DNA from: Gammaproteobacteria bacterium
Lineage (GTDB): Bacteria > Pseudomonadota > Gammaproteobacteria > Xanthomonadales > Marinicellaceae
Assembly (NCBI GenBank): GCA_030426705.1
Contig: JAUHXW010000029.1
Coordinates: forward strand, 1-15,048
DNA length: 15,048 nucleotides
Direction: 5' to 3'
The position numbers and the translations under genes are program-made. Positions 8,525-15,048 of the stretch are shown here, piece after piece (positions within the stretch are counted from its first letter, which is position 1; every line of letters starts with the position of its first letter). The notes beneath the pieces are model-generated. The model saw only the letters and a program-made list of their open reading frames with translations. It made no database searches and was not told the origin of the DNA.

Positions 8525-9889
8525 TTAAGACACTGACCTTAAAATGTCGTTATAAAAAGCTAAAGACATCAAAGAAATTAACAGGAACATACCTATCATC
8601 TGAGCCTTTATTTCAAATTGTTCACTCAAAGGTGCACCCTTCACCTTTTCAATAATCAAAAATAACATTTGCCCACCGTCCAACATTGGTATTGGCAAAA
8701 GGTTAATTATACCCAAACTTAAACTCACCAAAGCTAAAAATGATAAATACCATGAAAACCCTCGTTCGGCTGAATCATTGGCAACCTGAGCGATGGTAAT
8801 TGGGCCGGACAAGTTTTTAAGTGAAGCCTTCCCTGTCAGCAATTTCCACATCATTTCCAATGATTTGCTGGTGATTTTGCCCATTTGCTTAAACGCCTGA
8901 GGCACTGATTCCAATGGACCATAAGACAGTGTGAAGTATAAGCTGCGCATATAGTCGATGTCTTGTTGAGCAGGCTGGATAGCACTGATACCCAAAACCT
9001 TGCGTTTGTTGTTTTCAGGGTCGGGGATTAGACCAGGAACCATGATGGTTTTAGTTTCCTTTTTTCGGATAACGTCTATTCGAATTGGGCCTTTTTCGAT
9101 TTTTGCTATCTCATCCACAACTTCATACCAATTGGTAACAGGTACATCATTGATGGCTATAATTTCATCACCCGCTTCAATACCAGCCTTTGCTGCGGGA
9201 AATTCAGGATTTAACTCGCCCATAACTGCAGGCATAGGCACTTGATAAACTTTAAGTCCTATGTGTTTCAGCAAATCCTCTTCTGCTACATGAGCTGGTA
9301 CGGCTGAAAGTGGCAAAGTGCGGTTGATGCGAGTCGCGGAAGCGGTTTCCACCTCAACTTGGATGTCTCTGCGGTCGATTCCAGCAGTGATTAAATGCAA
9401 TGACACATCCGACCAGGTTCTGATTTCTTCACCATCGATGGCTTTGATCTGATCTTTTTCCTGAAAACCTGCTTGTTGCATCAACTTGGTCGGTTCAGCC
9501 AATGTCGGACGGATGTCATTTTTACCCACAACAAACATCATCCAATACAACAAAAAAGCCAGAATAAAGTTAAAAGCAGGCCCTGCAAACATGATGGAAA
9601 ATTTTTGCCAAAAAGGCTTGTGGTTATAGGTTTGGTTGTAGTCTTCCGGGCTGACATCACAATCCCTGACATCCAACAATTTCACATAACCACCCAAAGG
9701 AAACGGCGCCACAGCAATTTCGGTACCCTGTTTGTCGTACCTTGACCATATGGGTTTGCCAAAACCAACACAAAAACGCAGTACTTTGACTTTAAACAAT
9801 CGTGCAACCCAAAAGTGACCAAGCTCGTGAAAAGTGACCAACACGCCCAGTGTCACAATTAACCAAAATATGCTGGATAAAATAGTCAT
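8525..9889 (-). CDS. rseP: Site-2 intramembrane zinc protease RseP
   Basis: Intramembrane metalloprotease of the inner membrane. In E. coli it cuts the anti-sigma factor RseA after DegS, freeing sigma-E to answer outer-membrane protein stress, and it also clears signal-peptide remnants. It has 454 residues (E. coli 450). The first transmembrane helix holds HELGH (H21, E22, H25), the zinc-binding active site. PDZ domains lie in the periplasmic middle (for example AAKAGIEAGDEIIAINDVPV). NLLPIPMLDGGQ near the C-terminus supplies the third zinc ligand, D404. Transmembrane segments are evident at about 1-25, 95-120, 375-400 and 430-450. It starts 11 nt after dxr and ends 28 nt before bamA, the usual neighbours. 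The substrate assignment is by family knowledge; no rseA is in view. Confidence 0.96.
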   Translation of the reverse strand: MTILSSIFWLIVTLGVLVTFHELGHFWVARLFKVKVLRFCVGFGKPIWSRYDKQGTEIAVAPFPLGGYVKLLDVRDCDVSPEDYNQTYNHKPFWQKFSIMFAGPAFNFILAFLLYWMMFVVGKNDIRPTLAEPTKLMQQAGFQEKDQIKAIDGEEIRTWSDVSLHLITAGIDRRDIQVEVETASATRINRTLPLSAVPAHVAEEDLLKHIGLKVYQVPMPAVMGELNPEFPAAKAGIEAGDEIIAINDVPVTNWYEVVDEIAKIEKGPIRIDVIRKKETKTIMVPGLIPDPENNKRKVLGISAIQPAQQDIDYMRSLYFTLSYGPLESVPQAFKQMGKITSKSLEMMWKLLTGKASLKNLSGPITIAQVANDSAERGFSWYLSFLALVSLSLGIINLLPIPMLDGGQMLFLIIEKVKGAPLSEQFEIKAQMIGMFLLISLMSLAFYNDILRSVS

Positions 9890-9900
9890 AATAATTTCTG

Positions 9901-11067
9901 TTATTTTTTAATCAACTCAGCTGTTTTGCTACGCACTTCTTCATCCAATTGAACCAGCTGCGCCATAGATTCAACGTTTTGGATTGTCATTTGATTCAAC
10001 ATTTTATCATTGAATGCAGCAATTTGGTCGAAACGGATTTGTTGCTGTAAAAAAGCAGCCACGGTCACTTCATTCGCTGCATTCAATACAGCCGGTGCCG
10101 TGCCTCCGAGGGTTATCGCATCCCGAGCCAATTGCAGACATTTGAATTTATTGGTGTCAGGTTGCACAAAATTCAATGTGCCTACTGCCAGCAGGTCTAA
10201 AAAATCGGCATCATTACTGATGCGATTGCCCAACCCCAAACCATAGGAAATCGGCACTTGCATGTCAGGCATTCCCAATTGAGCCAGTACAGAACCATCG
10301 ACAAAATGTACCATAGAGTGAATGATGCTTTGCGGATGCACCATGACATTGATGTCCTCATTGGGCATATTAAATAACCAGTGTGCTTCGATGACTTCCA
10401 ACCCTTTGTTCATCAATGTGGCTGAATCCACCGAAATTTTTGCGCCCATATCCCACTTGGGATGCGCCACCGCTTGCGCGGGTGTTATGTGAGCAAAATC
10501 CGCTTGCTCAGTTTGCCAAAAAGGTCCGCCTGAAGCCGTCAAGGTTATGTTTTTAACGCTTGCTGGTCGTTTGCCAACCACATAGTCATTATCCAGACAC
10601 TGATAGATGGCATTATGCTCGCTGTCCAAGGGAATGATACTGGCATTTGTTTTTTGTGCTTCTGCCATCACCAAAGCACCCGCAGCCACAATGGATTCCT
10701 TGTTGGCCAACAACAAAGTTTTTCCCGCTTTAACTGTAGCCAAAACCGAAGCCATCCCGGCGTTGCCAACGATGCCAGCCACCACCATATCCACTGCTGG
10801 TTCTGCCACAATGTGTGTTAATGCCTCGGCACCTGCCAATACTTCTGTAGGCACTGAATTTAATGCAGATTTGACTTGTTGATAACTGTCCTGATCAGTC
10901 ACCGCGACAACCGCAGGTTGAAATTCTTTGGCCAAGGCTATGGTTTTTTCTGCATTCTTGTGCGCCGAAAGGCTGTGTACTTTGAATTTATCCGGATGTT
11001 TGCGAATGATGGCGAGGGTTGAATCACCTATCGATCCAGTAGCTCCTAATACTGAAACTGATTTCAT
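9901..11067 (-). CDS. dxr: 1-deoxy-D-xylulose 5-phosphate reductoisomerase
   Basis: Second step of the MEP isoprenoid pathway: NADPH-dependent conversion of DXP to 2-C-methylerythritol 4-phosphate; target of fosmidomycin. It has 388 residues (E. coli 398). GATGSIGDSTL (8-18) is the NADPH-binding turn and LLANKESIV (118-126) is conserved. LDSEHNAIYQ holds metal ligands D148 and E150. TASGGPF (178-183) is part of the substrate site, and MNKGLEVIEAHWLF holds E224. The ATG overlaps the cdsA stop by 4 nt (ATGA), and rseP follows 11 nt later. Placement after cdsA rather than after frr matches the Pseudomonas-type order, unlike E. coli. It feeds the neighbouring UppS via IPP and DMAPP. No anomaly seen. 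Confidence 0.97.
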   Translation of the reverse strand: MKSVSVLGATGSIGDSTLAIIRKHPDKFKVHSLSAHKNAEKTIALAKEFQPAVVAVTDQDSYQQVKSALNSVPTEVLAGAEALTHIVAEPAVDMVVAGIVGNAGMASVLATVKAGKTLLLANKESIVAAGALVMAEAQKTNASIIPLDSEHNAIYQCLDNDYVVGKRPASVKNITLTASGGPFWQTEQADFAHITPAQAVAHPKWDMGAKISVDSATLMNKGLEVIEAHWLFNMPNEDINVMVHPQSIIHSMVHFVDGSVLAQLGMPDMQVPISYGLGLGNRISNDADFLDLLAVGTLNFVQPDTNKFKCLQLARDAITLGGTAPAVLNAANEVTVAAFLQQQIRFDQIAAFNDKMLNQMTIQNVESMAQLVQLDEEVRSKTAELIKK

Positions 11068-11858
11068 AACTTTTCGAGCAAAAAGAAATACAAAGGTGCT
11101 GCCGCAATCAAACTGTCAAAACGATCTATGAAGCCGCCATGCCCAGGTAATAAATTGGAACTGTCTTTAACACCTGCCTGCCTTTTACCCAGACTGGCTG
11201 CCAAATCACCCACCACAGAAAACAAAGCAATAGGAATCATCATTAACAAAGCTTTGGTGATGCTGATGTCTAAAAAATGCGTCAACACCACTGCATAAAT
11301 AGCCACCAAAACTTGCGCACCCAAAACCCCCTCCCAGGTTTTGCCTGGACTGATGTTGATCGCCAGTTTGTGTTTGCCCATGGTTTTACCACTGACATAA
11401 GCCCCAATGTCAGCCACCCAGATTAACAGGAACAAGGCCAAAGTCCACCAATTGCCAGACTCAACCGCATAAAGTTGATTCATACTGAGCGCAAATAACA
11501 TGATGGCCAGTACACCGCCCAATGATTTCACCACCAATTGACTGGTGGTATTATCATAGCCCCATCTATGATTCTTCAACCACAAGACGACCATTAACCA
11601 GATCACCAAGTACACCCATATCCATAAAGAGGCAGATAAGGCAAAATGGTCAAACAAATACAAGGTAAACAGGGATATGACAAAACCATTAATAACAGCC
11701 AATGGCGTTTTTAACTGATTGATTTTAAGCCATTCATAAGTGGCTGCAGTTTGAATAACCAATATCAAAAAGGCAAACCATTGATGACCCCCTAATATCA
11801 CAATGGTTAATAGGATAGGTGCCAATAACAAGGCTGTAATGATTCTGTGTTTAAGCAT
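11064..11858 (-). CDS. cdsA: Phosphatidate cytidylyltransferase (CDP-diglyceride synthase)
   Basis: Integral inner-membrane enzyme that makes CDP-diacylglycerol from phosphatidate and CTP, the branch point for all membrane phospholipids. The frame is open upstream to an ATG at 11978, but I choose the ATG at 11858 (MLKHRIITALLLAP). This gives 264 residues, begins directly with a membrane helix and overlaps the uppS stop by 8 nt; the longer form would add 40 polar residues lying in the uppS coding region. About eight hydrophobic segments are visible. WVADIGAYVSGKTMGKH and SPGKTWEG are conserved, and residues 222-248 carry the CdsA signature (SLGKRQ, then KD, then GHGGFIDRFD). The stop overlaps dxr by 4 nt. 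Confidence 0.96.
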   Translation of the reverse strand: MLKHRIITALLLAPILLTIVILGGHQWFAFLILVIQTAATYEWLKINQLKTPLAVINGFVISLFTLYLFDHFALSASLWIWVYLVIWLMVVLWLKNHRWGYDNTTSQLVVKSLGGVLAIMLFALSMNQLYAVESGNWWTLALFLLIWVADIGAYVSGKTMGKHKLAINISPGKTWEGVLGAQVLVAIYAVVLTHFLDISITKALLMMIPIALFSVVGDLAASLGKRQAGVKDSSNLLPGHGGFIDRFDSLIAAAPLYFFLLEKL

Positions 11859-12564
11859 TGATTTGCTCGCTGGTTTTGCCGAAACGGCGTTCTCGTTGGT
11901 TGAATTCTGTGATGATATCTGACAACTGTTGCTCGCCGAAATCCGGCCACAAAGTGTCTGTAAAAAACAATTCCGCATAGGCTATTTGCCACAACAGAAA
12001 ATTTGAAATGCGATGTTCACCACCTGTTCTTATCAGCAAATCCACCGCTGGCAAATCTTTGAGAGACATATACTCATCAAAAACAGTTTCATCAATGGCA
12101 TCTATTTGTTTAACACCTTGTTGAATGTCCATTGCCAGCTTTTTGGCCGCATTAACGATGTCCCACCTTCCCCCGTAATTCACTGCAATATTTAGGTTCA
12201 TTCTTAATTCTGATGGATTCAACTGGCTGACTTCCCGCATTTTTTGTTGCAACTTTTCAGAAAAACGGCCCAAGTCACCGATAAAGTTTTGTTTAACACC
12301 TTGTTGTAACAACTCAGGTGTTTCCTTATTTAAAGAACGCATGAACAAGTCCATTAAACGACTGACTTCTTTTTCAGGTCGAGACCAATTTTCACTGCTG
12401 AAAGCAAATAAGGTTAAATTAGGAACGCCTAGTTTGACACAAGCCTGGATAACTGACCTGACAGATTTGGTGCCAGCCTGATGACCAAAAGTACGAGGCC
12501 TTTTGCGGAGAGTAGCCCATCGCCCGTTTCCATCCATAATTATGGCGATGTGCTGTAAACTCAT
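11851..12564 (-). CDS. uppS: Undecaprenyl diphosphate synthase (cis-prenyltransferase)
   Basis: Adds eight IPP units in cis to farnesyl diphosphate to make the C55 carrier needed for peptidoglycan and O-antigen. It has 237 residues. HIAIIMDGNGRWA (5-17) holds the essential D11 and the diphosphate-binding residues. LTLFAFSSENWSRP (around 51-64) and NIAVNYGGRWDI are conserved. RTGGEHRISNFLLWQIAYAE is the C-terminal IPP-binding signature, followed by TDTLWPDF. It lies 29 nt downstream of frr and overlaps cdsA by 8 nt. The usual uppS-cdsA pairing is kept. No clear Shine-Dalgarno is seen in front of the ATG. All expected motifs are present; no other prenyltransferase family fits. Confidence 0.97.
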   Translation of the reverse strand: MSLQHIAIIMDGNGRWATLRKRPRTFGHQAGTKSVRSVIQACVKLGVPNLTLFAFSSENWSRPEKEVSRLMDLFMRSLNKETPELLQQGVKQNFIGDLGRFSEKLQQKMREVSQLNPSELRMNLNIAVNYGGRWDIVNAAKKLAMDIQQGVKQIDAIDETVFDEYMSLKDLPAVDLLIRTGGEHRISNFLLWQIAYAELFFTDTLWPDFGEQQLSDIITEFNQRERRFGKTSEQINA

Positions 12565-12593
12565 TGATTTATACCAGGAAGATTTTTATTGAA

Positions 12594-13151
12594 TTAAATT
12601 TCCATCAATTCTTTTTCTTTGTCAGCAATCACATCATCGACTTGCTTAACAAATTTATCGGTTACATCCTGCACCCTTTTCTCTGCGCCACGCAAATCAT
12701 CTTCGGTGATTTCCTTGTCATTCAACATGCCTTTTAAGTGCGTGTTGGCATCACGTCTGATGTTACGAATGGCAATTTTGCTGTTTTCAGCAATTTGTCC
12801 CACCAATTTTACCAAATCTTTTCTGCGTTCTTCAGTCAAAGGTGGCAAAGGAATACGAATTACCATGCCTGCACTGACTGGATTTAAACCCAGGTTTGAT
12901 TGCATGATGGCTTTTTCAATTGGCTCAATCATGGTTTTTTCCCATGGTGTAACCGTCAATGTGCGAGAATCCTGAACCGCTACGTTGGCAACCTGGTTCA
13001 ATGCAGAAGCTGAACCATAATAGTCAACCATAATACCATCCAGTAAACTGGTGTTGGCACGACCAGTTCGCACGCCCTTGAGTTCATTGTGCAAGGCTTC
13101 AATGGTTTTACCCATGCGGGTGTTTGCTTCTTTGATAATGTCATCAATCAT
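12594..13151 (-). CDS. frr: Ribosome recycling factor
   Basis: With EF-G, splits the post-termination ribosome so that its subunits can be reused; cytoplasmic and essential. Length is 185 residues, identical to E. coli. The N-terminal helix region RMGKTIEALHNELKGVRTGRA and SLLDGIMVDYYG, the DSRTLTV segment, the beta domain around SNLGLNPVS, and PLPPLTEERRKDLVKL all match the family; the C-terminus ends in DKEKELMEI. A strong AAAGGAGA ribosome site lies about 7 nt before the ATG. The gene starts 12 nt after pyrH, its usual neighbour, and is followed 29 nt later by uppS. Nothing unusual. Confidence 0.98.
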   Translation of the reverse strand: MIDDIIKEANTRMGKTIEALHNELKGVRTGRANTSLLDGIMVDYYGSASALNQVANVAVQDSRTLTVTPWEKTMIEPIEKAIMQSNLGLNPVSAGMVIRIPLPPLTEERRKDLVKLVGQIAENSKIAIRNIRRDANTHLKGMLNDKEITEDDLRGAEKRVQDVTDKFVKQVDDVIADKEKELMEI

Positions 13152-13163
13152 TCAATTTCTCCT

Positions 13164-13886
13164 TTAAGCAGTAACTACTGTGCCAATGTTTTTGCCTTTG
13201 ACGATTTCCATCAAAGCCCCTTCTTTATTCATATTGAAAATTTGAATAGGCATGTTCCTGTCACGACAAAGCACCACAGCAGAAGTGTCCATAACGGCCA
13301 ACTTCTTCTCTATGACCTCATCATAGGTCAAATGTTCATATTTATACGCAGTTGGGTCGGTTACAGGATCGGCTGAATAAATACCATCAACCTTAGTGGC
13401 TTTCAATACCACATCTGCATTAATCTCAATGGCTCGTAAACTGGCTGCAGAGTCAGTGGTAAAAAATGGATTGCCAATACCCGCAGCAAAAACCGTAATG
13501 TTGCCTTTTTCAAGGTGTCTGATGGCACGCCGACGGATATAGTCTTCACAAACTTCGTGAATGCCAATGGCTGACATGACGCGAACTTTTATGCCTTGCT
13601 TTTCCAATGCATTTTGCAATGCCAAAGAATTCATGACGGTGGCCAACATGCCCATGTGATCACCCGTGACCCGATCGATGCCTGACTTACTCAAGCCAGC
13701 ACCGCGGAAGATATTACCTCCACCTATTACAATCCCTATTTGTATGCCCAATTGGTGGACCTGGGCAATTTCTTTTGAAATTCGATTGATGACCTGAGGA
13801 TCAATTCCATAATCCTCAGAGCCCATCAATGCTTCTCCGCTGAGTTTCAGCAGTATTCTTTTGTACTTATACGAATCAGTTTCCAC
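13164..13886 (-). CDS. pyrH: UMP kinase
   Basis: Bacterial-type hexameric UMP kinase of the amino-acid kinase family: UMP + ATP to UDP + ADP, usually activated by GTP and inhibited by UTP. It has 240 residues (E. coli 241). YKRILLKLSGEALMG (7-21) is the phosphate-binding start; GIVIGGGNIFRGAG, DHMGMLATVMNSLAL, GIGNPFFTTDSAA and KATKVDGIYSADP follow in the right order. The start appears to be GTG at 13886, inside the last codons of tsf (11-nt overlap); no in-frame ATG exists before the conserved core, since the next Met is in EALMG. Expression is therefore probably coupled to EF-Ts. frr follows after 12 nt. Confidence 0.96.
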   Translation of the reverse strand: METDSYKYKRILLKLSGEALMGSEDYGIDPQVINRISKEIAQVHQLGIQIGIVIGGGNIFRGAGLSKSGIDRVTGDHMGMLATVMNSLALQNALEKQGIKVRVMSAIGIHEVCEDYIRRRAIRHLEKGNITVFAAGIGNPFFTTDSAASLRAIEINADVVLKATKVDGIYSADPVTDPTAYKYEHLTYDEVIEKKLAVMDTSAVVLCRDRNMPIQIFNMNKEGALMEIVKGKNIGTVVTA

Positions 13887-14757
13887 GTGCTTGCGCCATT
13901 ACTTCCTCGACAAAGTTATCTTCTTTTTTCTCGATACCTTCGCCAACTTCAAAACGCACAAATTCTACCACATCTGCGTTTTTGGCACTTAATAATTTTT
14001 CAACACTGACATCTGGATCTTTGACAAACTGTTGGCCTTTCAAAGTGATTTCAGCCAAGTATTTTCTGATGCGACCGCCAACCATTTTTTCAATGATTTC
14101 AGCAGGCTTGCCAGAATCAGCAGCTTGGGCAATCAAAATTTCTTTTTCTTTGTCCAATTGAGCAGCTGGAACCTGTTCTTCAGAAACGTACTCAGGATTA
14201 GCAGCGGCAACGTGCATGGCCAAGTCTTTAACCAACTCATCATCACCACCAGTGGTTGAAACAACAACACCAATGTTTTTGCCATGAGCGTATGAACCCA
14301 CTGTACCGCCGTCTTTGGCTTCTACCAATTGAGCTCTTCTCACCTGAACATTTTCACCAATCTTGGCAATCAGGTCTGTACGGATTTGCTCTAAAGCTTT
14401 ACCATCAACTTCAACAGCCATCAACGACTCAACATCAGTCACTTTGTTGTCCAAGGCCACTTTAACGACTTGATCAGAAAAGGCCAGAAAGTTTTCGTCT
14501 TTGGCTACAAAGTCTGTTTCACAGTTAACTTCAACCAATACAGCCGTGTGGTTATCAGCTGATGTGGCGATTTTAATGATGCCGTCAGCAGCAACGCGAC
14601 CAGATTTTTTGGCAGCTTTGGCTGCACCGGATTTTCTCAAGTTTTCGATAGCCACTTCCAAGTTGCCATCTGTTTCTACCAATGCTTTTTTACATTCCAT
14701 CATGCCAGCACCGGTGATTTCACGCAATTCTTTTACCATTGAAGCTGTAATGCTCAT
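13876..14757 (-). CDS. tsf: Elongation factor Ts
   Basis: Guanine nucleotide exchange factor that regenerates EF-Tu-GTP. It has 293 residues (E. coli 283). The N-terminal UBA-like domain has KELREITGAGMMECKKAL (9-26), followed by a core starting VEVNCETDFVAKDENF, where the TDFV residues contact EF-Tu; HVAAANPEYVSEEQVP is another conserved stretch. The ATG is preceded by an AGAGGT Shine-Dalgarno at 14765-14770. The gene is separated from rpsB by an unusually furnished 276-nt spacer holding two hairpins and a MITE-like insertion. The 3' end overlaps pyrH by 11 nt. Expression is normally by read-through from rpsB, so the spacer structures may tune the EF-Ts dose. Confidence 0.98.
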   Translation of the reverse strand: MSITASMVKELREITGAGMMECKKALVETDGNLEVAIENLRKSGAAKAAKKSGRVAADGIIKIATSADNHTAVLVEVNCETDFVAKDENFLAFSDQVVKVALDNKVTDVESLMAVEVDGKALEQIRTDLIAKIGENVQVRRAQLVEAKDGGTVGSYAHGKNIGVVVSTTGGDDELVKDLAMHVAAANPEYVSEEQVPAAQLDKEKEILIAQAADSGKPAEIIEKMVGGRIRKYLAEITLKGQQFVKDPDVSVEKLLSAKNADVVEFVRFEVGEGIEKKEDNFVEEVMAQARGN

Positions 14758-14785
14758 TTTTTTTACCTCTCAATAAGTGAAAATA

Positions 14786-14810
14786 GTCCGGCCGTTGATA
14801 TCGGCCAGAC
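14786..14810 (-). promoter_or_regulatory. Strong RNA hairpin in the tsf leader
   Basis: On the minus-strand RNA, GUCUGGCCG pairs with CGGCCGGAC (nine pairs including one U-G) around a 7-nt loop. The RNA continues UAUUUUC, a short and imperfect U-run, about 30 nt before the tsf ATG. It could be a weak terminator or attenuator between rpsB and tsf, or a stabilising 5' structure. Seen directly: the pairing. Inferred: any regulatory effect. Confidence 0.6.
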
Positions 14811-14817
14811 TTTAAAA

Positions 14818-14977
14818 GAGACCTTTGCTCGATTCGTGAACAAAGATAAAAAGCCCAAAAATGCGGCACTCTGCGTTGAAAAACTTGCCAATAACGGCGT
14901 ATTGGACAGCGTTTTCCGCCTTGATTGCCACCTTTTTAGCTCTTTTTCTCAATTGCCCAGAATCGAGCAAAGGTCTC
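14818..14977. mobile_element. MITE-like 160-bp element with perfect 18-bp terminal inverted repeats
   Basis: The left end GAGACCTTTGCTCGATTC (14818-14835) is the exact reverse complement of the right end (14960-14977). Both ends are flanked by the same 5 bp, TAAAA (14813-14817 and 14978-14982), as expected of a target-site duplication, although the flanks are AT-rich so a chance match is possible. The 124-bp interior has no room for a transposase; it holds a small hairpin (CCAATA/TATTGG, 14888-14905) and a 39-codon plus-strand open frame. This is the pattern of a non-autonomous element moved by a transposase elsewhere. From memory the GAGACCTTTGC end recalls some IS5-family ends; this is not verified. 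An alternative is a long stem-loop repeat of non-transposon origin. Confidence 0.62.
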
Positions 14978-14996
14978 TAAAATTTAATCTGCAACT

Positions 14997-15019
14997 TTAC
15001 CGGGCCTTTGACCCGGTAA
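14997..15019 (-). terminator. Strong hairpin just downstream of rpsB (possible attenuator)
   Basis: On the minus-strand RNA, UUACCGGGUC and GGCCCGGUAA form ten pairs (one U-G) closed by an AAA loop, starting 14 nt after the probable rpsB stop. The stem is GC-rich and very stable, but what follows (AGUUGCAGAUUAAAUUUUA) is not a proper U-tract. It is therefore more likely a leaky terminator, a 3'-end stabiliser or an RNA-processing boundary than a full terminator, consistent with tsf needing read-through. Confidence 0.5.
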
Positions 15020-15033
15020 CCGTCTACAAAGTT

Positions 15034-15048
15034 TTACTCTTCAGTTTT
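15034..15048 (-). CDS. rpsB: Ribosomal protein S2, last four codons (cut by window edge)
   Basis: The right edge, read on the minus strand, gives K-T-E-E-stop (TAA at 15034-15036). rpsB precedes tsf in nearly all gammaproteobacteria and many S2 proteins end in an acidic tail, so this is probably its 3' end. Only four codons are visible and the frame is chosen by synteny, so the call rests on context rather than on sequence similarity. Confidence 0.5.
   Translation of the reverse strand, partial: KTEE

Noticed and set aside
11859..11978. Forty-codon upstream extension of cdsA
   Set aside because: The extra sequence lies within uppS coding DNA, is polar and unlike CdsA N-termini; the start at 11858 gives a normal 8-nt overlap and an immediate membrane helix.
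14818..14977. Element read as an ordinary rho-independent terminator
   Set aside because: The arms are 124 nt apart and no U-run follows either arm, so it does not have terminator geometry.

Overview
The window is a conserved housekeeping block of a gammaproteobacterial chromosome, read almost entirely on the minus strand. By eye the DNA is moderately AT-rich (roughly low-to-mid 40s % GC). In transcription order (right to left) the genes are: end of rpsB (probable), tsf, pyrH, frr, uppS, cdsA, dxr, rseP, bamA, skp/ompH, lpxD, fabZ, lpxA, lpxB, rnhB, dnaE (5' part only). This is the order known from Pseudomonas and many other gammaproteobacteria. It differs from E. coli, where dxr sits between frr and uppS. 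Protein sequences point to Gammaproteobacteria, perhaps a relative of the Xanthomonadales/Marinicella side, but that finer placement is only an impression.

Right end (about 13.2-15.05 kb): translation and nucleotide genes (S2, EF-Ts, UMP kinase, ribosome recycling factor). Middle (about 8.5-12.6 kb): isoprenoid and phospholipid supply (DXP reductoisomerase, undecaprenyl diphosphate synthase, CDP-diglyceride synthase) and the RseP site-2 protease. Next (about 2.1-8.5 kb): outer-membrane construction, with BamA, the Skp chaperone and the Raetz-pathway lipid A genes lpxD, lpxA and lpxB around fabZ. Left end: RNase HII and the replicative polymerase alpha subunit. Genes are packed with 1-11 nt overlaps or gaps of under 30 nt, so the block is probably co-transcribed with much translational coupling. 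The genes supply the parts of a new envelope (acyl chains, lipid A, phospholipid, undecaprenyl carrier, OMP insertion, stress sensing) together with protein and DNA synthesis.

The only non-coding stretch of note is the 276-nt rpsB-tsf spacer (14758-15033). It contains a 160-bp element with 18-bp perfect terminal inverted repeats flanked by a 5-bp direct repeat (TAAAA), which looks like a small non-autonomous transposable element (MITE). A strong hairpin lies on each side of it. This is the least ordinary feature in the window. I found no CRISPR, tRNA, rRNA, prophage, toxin or defence system, and no evidence for a wholly new system.
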